Part shown: positions 59,507 to 64,000 of the stretch, in pieces | How the letters are laid out: every line of letters begins with the position of its first letter | Numbering within the stretch: the first letter of the stretch is position 1 | Assembly (NCBI RefSeq): GCF_017352155.2 | Contig: NZ_CP071462.1 | Coordinates: 682,001-746,000 of the forward strand | From: Haloterrigena alkaliphila | Lineage (GTDB): Archaea; Halobacteriota; Halobacteria; Halobacteriales; Natrialbaceae | Direction: 5' to 3' | DNA: 64,000 nucleotides | The notes under the pieces: model-generated | The model's input: the letters and a program-made list of their open reading frames with translations, nothing else | Databases searched by the model: none | Told to the model about the DNA's origin: nothing | Made by a program: the position numbers and the translations under genes

Positions 59507-61885
59507 ATGAGCCGAGAGCCGCAACCGTCGATGGGACTCTCGCGGCGGCACCTGCTGTCGAACGCCGCCGCGACAGCCGCCGTCGGGGCGTTGTTCAGCT
59601 CGAGCGCGGCCGCCGCCAGTTCGAGCGCGAGGGCCGAGTCGGGCGTGATGCTCGAGTCGGACGAGCGATCGACGACCGGCACGGACGCCGACCACGCGGC
59701 GCGGGATATCGTCCTCGAGAGCCACGACGGGACCGAACTCGCGGCGACGGTGTTCCGGCCCGCGGGCGCGAGCGCCGACGAGCCGGTGCCGATGATTCTC
59801 CACTCGCACGGCTGGTCCGGGTCGCGAACCAGGCGGGCGGTAGCCTTCGAGACGGAACTCGATCGCGGCTTCGGCGTCCTGAGCCTCGACCAGCGCGGCC
59901 ACGGCGACTCCGGCGGCAAGGCTCACGTCCAGAACCCCGACCTCGAGGGCCGGGACGTGATGGTCGTCCTCGACTACGTCGCAGGCCTCGAGTGGGTCCG
60001 GCGCAGCGTCGACGGGAGCGGCGAGCCGATCGCGGACGATCCGATGGTCTTCGCCGTCGGCGGCAGCTACGGCGGCGCCTACCAGCTCGTGGGCGCCTTT
60101 ACCGAACGCCGCGAGCGGGGGTCGACGCGGTTCGACGCGCTGGCGCCCCAGATCACCTGGTTCGACCTCTCGGAGTCGCTGGCCCCGCAGGGGGTCACCC
60201 GCAGCACCTGGATGCTGCTCCTCTACCTGGCCGGCTTCACCATGCAGCCCGAGCACATCCACCGCGGCTTCCTCTGGGGACTCGCGACGGGGCAGTGGCC
60301 ACAGGGGGAGACGCCGGGCATCCCGGATCTCGACTCGGAGTTTCACCGCAACGGCCCCAGCGGGTTCGTCGACGACGGCATTCGCCTCGATATCCCCGTC
60401 CTGTTCGGGCAGGGCATCGACGACAACCTGTTCAACCTCAATCAGGGCTGGAAGAACCTCGAGCGCGCGCTGACCGACGACGCCCGAAAGGGAAGCGCGC
60501 TGGTTGGCTACAACGGCGGCCACGCCCTTCCGAACGTCCTCCCACCGGGATCCAGCGCCTCGGGCAACGCCTGCTCGGACGGCGGCTTCGAGGAGCGCCG
60601 GCTCCGGTTCTTCGAGGCGGTCCGCGACGGCGGCGACGCCCGCGACGTCGTCGACGCGCGCTACCAACTGACGACCATGGACGGCAGCCGGTGTATCGAA
60701 CGGGCTGTCCTCGACGAGCACGAGACCGTGGCCGTCGGCGACGCTGAGTGCGACGTCGTCGAGGTCGACGCCCTCGCGAACGCGGGCTTCAACGCGGTCG
60801 CCGACATCACCCACGACGCGGACGCCGAGGCGATCGTCGACGCGAAAGGGAGCGAACTCGAGACCCGACTCGACGGGGACGACGACGGCGTCTTCGACGG
60901 CGACGGGTTCCCCGACGGACTCCTCGACGACGAGAGCCTCCTCGGCGACGAACCGCCGCTCGAGGCGGCCGTCGGCGACCTCCTCGAGACCGACGGGACG
61001 ACGCTCACGACCGGCGTCGGCGTTCCCAAACACCTCGAGATCGGGGAGGGGCCGCTGACGGTCGCGGGGATCCCGTTCATGCGAGCGACGGTGACCACCG
61101 CCACCGGCGAGCAGCGGCTCTTCGCCGCCCTCTCGGTCGGGACGTCGCCCGCCGACGCCACGGTGGTCCAGAACAACATGATGCCGCTGCGCGAGTCGGA
61201 ACCCGTCGACGGCGCCGAGCGGGAGATCGAACTCCCCGGCGTCGCGGTCGACGTCGCCGAGGGTGAGAAACTGTTCCTCACGCTGTCGGCCGTCTCGGAT
61301 ATGTCGATCCTCCACGGGTCGCGCGTCCCCGGCGTGGTGACGCTCGAGGACATCGACGTCGACCTCCCCGTCGCGGGCGAACCGCCCGAGGACTGCGACT
61401 GTGAAGACGACGAGAACGATAGCGGCGAGGACGACGACGGCTCGGACGATGACGGATCGAACGACGATGGAGGTAACGGTGACGACGGTTCGGATGACGA
61501 CGGATCAGACGGGAGCGACGACGATGATGGATCGGACGGTGACGACGGATCGGACGGAACAGATGACGACGATGATTCTGGCGGATCCGGCGGAGGCGAC
61601 GATTCGGAGGGGAGCGACGGCGCCGATGGCACGGATGGGACGAAAAAGAAGAAGAAGAAAGGGAAGGGAGGCTCGAGCGAAGGAAGCGACGGCGAAGGGG
61701 CGAACGATACCCTCGAAAGTTCCGAGTCCGATGAGAACGGCGGCGACGAGAGTAACGGCGACAGTAGCCCCGGAGCGGGCGTTCTCGGCGCGCTCGGGAC
61801 CCTCGGCGGCGTCGGATACATGCTCTCGAGACGCCTCGAGGCCGTCGACGTCGATGCGTCGGATGCAGAACGCGACGAGTCGTAG
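59507..61885 (+). CDS. Tat-exported CocE/NonD-like hydrolase with C-terminal surface anchor
   Basis: A 792-residue protein. The Tat signal reads LSRRHLLSNAAATAAVGALF. Residues 65-390 form an alpha/beta hydrolase related to CocE/NonD and X-Pro dipeptidyl-peptidases: PMILHSHGWSGS, LDQRGHGDSGGK and Ser187 in AVGGSYGGAYQL. A second region (about 430-630) is beta-rich, like the C-terminal jelly roll of that group. A long Asp/Gly/Ser linker contains KKKKKKGKGG, and the tail SPGAGVLGALGTLGGVGYML then SRR resembles the PGF-CTERM archaeosortase signal. It is an exported esterase or peptidase held at the surface; the substrate is unknown. Confidence 0.85.
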   Translation: MSREPQPSMGLSRRHLLSNAAATAAVGALFSSSAAAASSSARAESGVMLESDERSTTGTDADHAARDIVLESHDGTELAATVFRPAGASADEPVPMILHSHGWSGSRTRRAVAFETELDRGFGVLSLDQRGHGDSGGKAHVQNPDLEGRDVMVVLDYVAGLEWVRRSVDGSGEPIADDPMVFAVGGSYGGAYQLVGAFTERRERGSTRFDALAPQITWFDLSESLAPQGVTRSTWMLLLYLAGFTMQPEHIHRGFLWGLATGQWPQGETPGIPDLDSEFHRNGPSGFVDDGIRLDIPVLFGQGIDDNLFNLNQGWKNLERALTDDARKGSALVGYNGGHALPNVLPPGSSASGNACSDGGFEERRLRFFEAVRDGGDARDVVDARYQLTTMDGSRCIERAVLDEHETVAVGDAECDVVEVDALANAGFNAVADITHDADAEAIVDAKGSELETRLDGDDDGVFDGDGFPDGLLDDESLLGDEPPLEAAVGDLLETDGTTLTTGVGVPKHLEIGEGPLTVAGIPFMRATVTTATGEQRLFAALSVGTSPADATVVQNNMMPLRESEPVDGAEREIELPGVAVDVAEGEKLFLTLSAVSDMSILHGSRVPGVVTLEDIDVDLPVAGEPPEDCDCEDDENDSGEDDDGSDDDGSNDDGGNGDDGSDDDGSDGSDDDDGSDGDDGSDGTDDDDDSGGSGGGDDSEGSDGADGTDGTKKKKKKGKGGSSEGSDGEGANDTLESSESDENGGDESNGDSSPGAGVLGALGTLGGVGYMLSRRLEAVDVDASDAERDES

Positions 61886-61904
61886 TTCGACTCCAACGCC
61901 TGCT

Positions 61905-62124
61905 TAGTCGAACTGCGCCCCGGCCTCGCGGAACCGCTCCTCGTGGACCGGTCGGAACGTCTCGCTCGAGGCGAGGACGCTGTCGACGTCTTCCGGCGGT
62001 TCTTCGATCCCGAGGTCGTCGGTCGGGAAGTCGAGTGCGGAGCGCGCCCGCTCGAGGACGTCCTCGGCCCCTCCGTGCAAGGCAAGGAGCCCGTATTCAG
62101 GGCCGAAGTACAGGATGTCGGGTT
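61905..62124 (-). pseudogene. chimeric scar: argS 5' end joined to a Nudix 3' end
   Basis: Read on the minus strand, one frame gives the argS start region without its ATG ([20 protein letters not shown]), then crosses in frame into SETFRPVHEERFREAGAQFD and stops. The second part matches the ending of the Nudix gene at 62938 (SDERFRPVHEERFREAAAVF). The DNA matches argS from about 59043 to 59214, including non-coding sequence upstream, so this is a genomic copy and not a shared domain. No start codon is left. It sits between the hydrolase gene and udk. Confidence 0.8.
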
Positions 62125-62139
62125 CGCTCGCCTTCGCCG

Positions 62140-62820
62140 TTACTCCGTCGTCGGACCCTCGAATGACAGTTCGGAGTCGGGTTCATCTCCCGGCTCGCGG
62201 CCGTCGCTGACGAGTTCGGCCTGAATCTTCTCGGTCAACAGGTCGACCGCCATTCGGTTCGCCCCTTCGGGAATGATCACGTCCGCGTTCTTCTTCGTCG
62301 GTTCGACGAACTGCTCGTGCATCGGTTTGACCGTTTCGAGGTACTGCTCGATCACCCCCTCCAGATCGCGGCCGCGCTCGAGGACGTCGCGGTCGATCCG
62401 TCGCAGGATCCGGACGTCCGCGTCGGTCATCACGTAAACGCGGAGATCCAGCATCTCGAGGATATCCTCGTCGTACAGCGAGAGGATACCCTCCAGGACG
62501 ATCACGTCCGTCGGCTCGACCGTGACGCGCTCGTCCTTGCGGTTGTGGACTTCGAAGTCGTACTGGGGCATCTCGACCGGCTGACCCATGAGCAGGGCGT
62601 CCAGTTGCTCCCGGAGGAGGTCCCACTCGAAGGCCGACGGGTGATCGTAGTTGACGTCCGCTCGCTCTTCGTACGTGAGGTGCGAGAGATCTTTGTAGTA
62701 GTTGTCGATCGGAATACGGGTGACCGCTTCGCCGACCGTCTCGGCGACGGTCCGCGCGACGGTCGTCTTTCCGGCTCCCGTCCCGCCGGCGATCCCGATA
62801 GCGAACGACGGAATGCTCAT
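62140..62820 (-). CDS. udk: uridine kinase
   Basis: A 226-residue kinase phosphorylating uridine and cytidine for pyrimidine salvage. Walker A is GIAGGTGAGKTTVART (near 9-24), the uridine-binding region has RIPIDNYYKDLSHLTYEERA and NYDHPSAFEWDLL, and IVLEGILSLYDEDI and RRIDRDVLERGRDLEGV complete the set. Length is normal. The gap to the Nudix gene is 117 bp. Confidence 0.95.
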   Translation of the reverse strand: MSIPSFAIGIAGGTGAGKTTVARTVAETVGEAVTRIPIDNYYKDLSHLTYEERADVNYDHPSAFEWDLLREQLDALLMGQPVEMPQYDFEVHNRKDERVTVEPTDVIVLEGILSLYDEDILEMLDLRVYVMTDADVRILRRIDRDVLERGRDLEGVIEQYLETVKPMHEQFVEPTKKNADVIIPEGANRMAVDLLTEKIQAELVSDGREPGDEPDSELSFEGPTTE

Positions 62821-62937
62821 CGTCCGATGGAGGGTCGGATCGCTATTGAATCCCCTGATCCCGTCTCGCGTCGGTTCCGGTCGCGGCCGTCGACGACCCG
62901 CTCCGCGCCGGATTCGAGGACCGGGGCGAGGCGACGG

Positions 62938-63474
62938 TCACTCGAAGACCGCGGCGGCCTCCCGGAACCGCTCCTCGTGGACGGGTCGGAACCGCTCGTC
63001 GGAGGCGTCGAACTCCGCCGGCGTCCGGAACCGCGCGGTCGTCGCGTCGCTGCCGGCCACCGGCTCGCCTGTGGCCTCCGCGCGGTCGGCGACGTAGTGG
63101 ACCGTGACGACGTGTTTGCCGTCCCGCGGCGCCATCGCGGACGCGCTCAGGATCTCGAGCGCCTCGGGATCGACGGCGACGCCGGTCTCCTCCTCGAGTT
63201 CGCGGACGGCGGTCTCGGGCGGCTCCTCGCCGATTTCCATGTGGCCGCCGGGGAGGGTCCACTCGCCGACGCCGGGCGGCACGCCGCGTTCGACGCAGAG
63301 CACCGCGGGGTCGGGCCGCGAGCGGTCGACGACCGCGACGCTGGCGCAGGGGACCGGATTGTGCCAGACGACGGTCTCGCAGGCCGGACAGCGCTTTCGG
63401 TCGCGGTCGTCGACGGTGGTCGTCTCGAGACGGGTTCCACAGTCGGGACAGAACGTCGGCGGTCGGCTGACCAT
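62938..63474 (-). CDS. Nudix hydrolase with N-terminal zinc ribbon
   Basis: A 178-residue protein. A zinc ribbon (FCPDCGTRL, RCPACETVVWHNP) leads into the Nudix domain, whose box is GGHMEIGEEPPETAVREL continuing to EEETGV. The layout resembles NADH pyrophosphatase-like and ADP-ribose-hydrolysing proteins of archaea. It starts 25 bp after the end of the threonine-synthase-like gene, so the two may be one transcript. Its last 18 codons recur in the scar at 61905. Confidence 0.92.
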   Translation of the reverse strand: MVSRPPTFCPDCGTRLETTTVDDRDRKRCPACETVVWHNPVPCASVAVVDRSRPDPAVLCVERGVPPGVGEWTLPGGHMEIGEEPPETAVRELEEETGVAVDPEALEILSASAMAPRDGKHVVTVHYVADRAEATGEPVAGSDATTARFRTPAEFDASDERFRPVHEERFREAAAVFE

Positions 63475-63499
63475 CTGTTCGCGTTTCGGAACCGCGTCC

Positions 63500-64000
63500 T
63501 CAAAGCGTTTTCAGTCCACTTCCGGTCAATGGGACGACGACGTCGTCGTCGGCGTCGATAACGTCCAGTTCCCGAAACTCCTCGAGCGCCGCGGGGGCGA
63601 CCGCGCAGGTGGGTTCGACGTAGAACCCGCCCCGGTGGAGTCGGTCGAGCGCGGTCTCGATGGGATCGGAGCCGAGCGCGATGGCGTCGCCGCCGGTCTC
63701 GTCGATGGCCCGGAGGATCTCGTCCTTTCGCGCGGGTTCGGCGATCTTGATCCCGTCAGCGATGTCGGTCCCCTCGCCGTCCTCGTCGGTCGTTTCGCCG
63801 CCGAGTTCGTCGACGATCGGGGCGTAGCCCGCCGCCTGCGCGCCGAGCAGGCGCGGCATCCCGTCGACGATGCCGGCCTCGTTGAGCAGCGTGAATCCCC
63901 GATAGGCTCCGAGGAACAGCGTCCCGTGGCCGATCGGAAGCACGACGGCGTCCGGAACCGACCAGCCCTGCTGGGCGGCGATCTCGAACGCGACGGTCAT
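63500..64000 (-). CDS. threonine synthase-like PLP enzyme, C-terminal part
   Basis: The gene runs off the right edge; 166 codons are visible. QGWSVPDAVVLPIGHGTLFL has the glycine-rich phosphate-binding region, and LLGAQAAGYAPIVDEL then GGFYVEPTCAVAPAALEEF and VVVPLTGSGLKTL match threonine synthase and its paralogues in haloarchaea. Such enzymes convert O-phosphohomoserine to threonine. Threonine synthase is likeliest; a dehydratase-type paralogue cannot be excluded. Confidence 0.85.
   Translation of the reverse strand: MTVAFEIAAQQGWSVPDAVVLPIGHGTLFLGAYRGFTLLNEAGIVDGMPRLLGAQAAGYAPIVDELGGETTDEDGEGTDIADGIKIAEPARKDEILRAIDETGGDAIALGSDPIETALDRLHRGGFYVEPTCAVAPAALEEFRELDVIDADDDVVVPLTGSGLKTL

Overview
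The window is haloarchaeal chromosome. Most of it is GC-rich with strongly acidic predicted proteins. Several genes have TATA-like elements about 26 nt before the start codon, as expected for leaderless transcripts. The gene content is archaeal: sn-glycerol-1-phosphate dehydrogenase, aRF1 with NIKS and GGQ motifs, archaeal-type ProRS, HalOD1 and DUF1616 proteins, many twin-arginine (Tat) signals and an archaeosortase-like C-terminus. A Natrialbales-like organism (Natrinema/Haloterrigena group) is plausible, but that is inference.

Layout. 1-8.9 kb: housekeeping and metabolism (MDR oxidoreductase start, YihY membrane protein, proS, gltB, peroxidase-related protein, DUF123 nuclease-like protein). 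8.9-11.2 kb: a very unusual basic, Gln/Arg/Gly-rich repeat protein. 11.4-18.5 kb: RecA-like ATPase, epimerase, G1P dehydrogenase, ABC exporter pair, S9 peptidase. 18.7-42.7 kb: a surface-glycan or exopolysaccharide locus holding flippase, nucleotide-sugar dehydrogenase, GT2, GT4, DUF354, a polytopic GT-C-like protein, SAM methyltransferase, PIG-L deacetylase, WbqC, FemAB-like and ATP-grasp genes, a beta-helix lipoprotein, two related polysaccharide-lyase-14-like proteins and two Tat proteins with a Tyr-Gly motif. Within it are a complete IS6-family insertion with an 8-bp target duplication and a decayed glmS fragment. 42.8-45 kb: HIT protein and a solitary trpB. 45.1-47.06 kb: an AT-rich island with two Tat-exported proteins of unknown function. 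47.07-57.2 kb: an orphan nuoCD, an acyltransferase, small signalling and surface proteins, aRF1 and a MinD-like ATPase. 57.3-64 kb: argS, a large Tat-exported hydrolase with a C-terminal anchor, a chimeric gene scar, udk, a Nudix hydrolase and the 3' part of a threonine-synthase-like gene.

How the genes may work together. The glycan locus has genes for making an acidic sugar (dehydrogenase), adding sugars (GT2, GT4, DUF354), moving lipid-linked glycan across the membrane (flippase) and modifying it (deacetylase, methyltransferase, possible aminoacylation by FemAB-like, ATP-grasp and WbqC proteins). The lyase-like and beta-helix proteins would bind, trim or degrade the product outside the cell. 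No oligosaccharyltransferase, archaeosortase or complete NADH-dehydrogenase operon is in the window. I found no tRNA, rRNA or CRISPR array.
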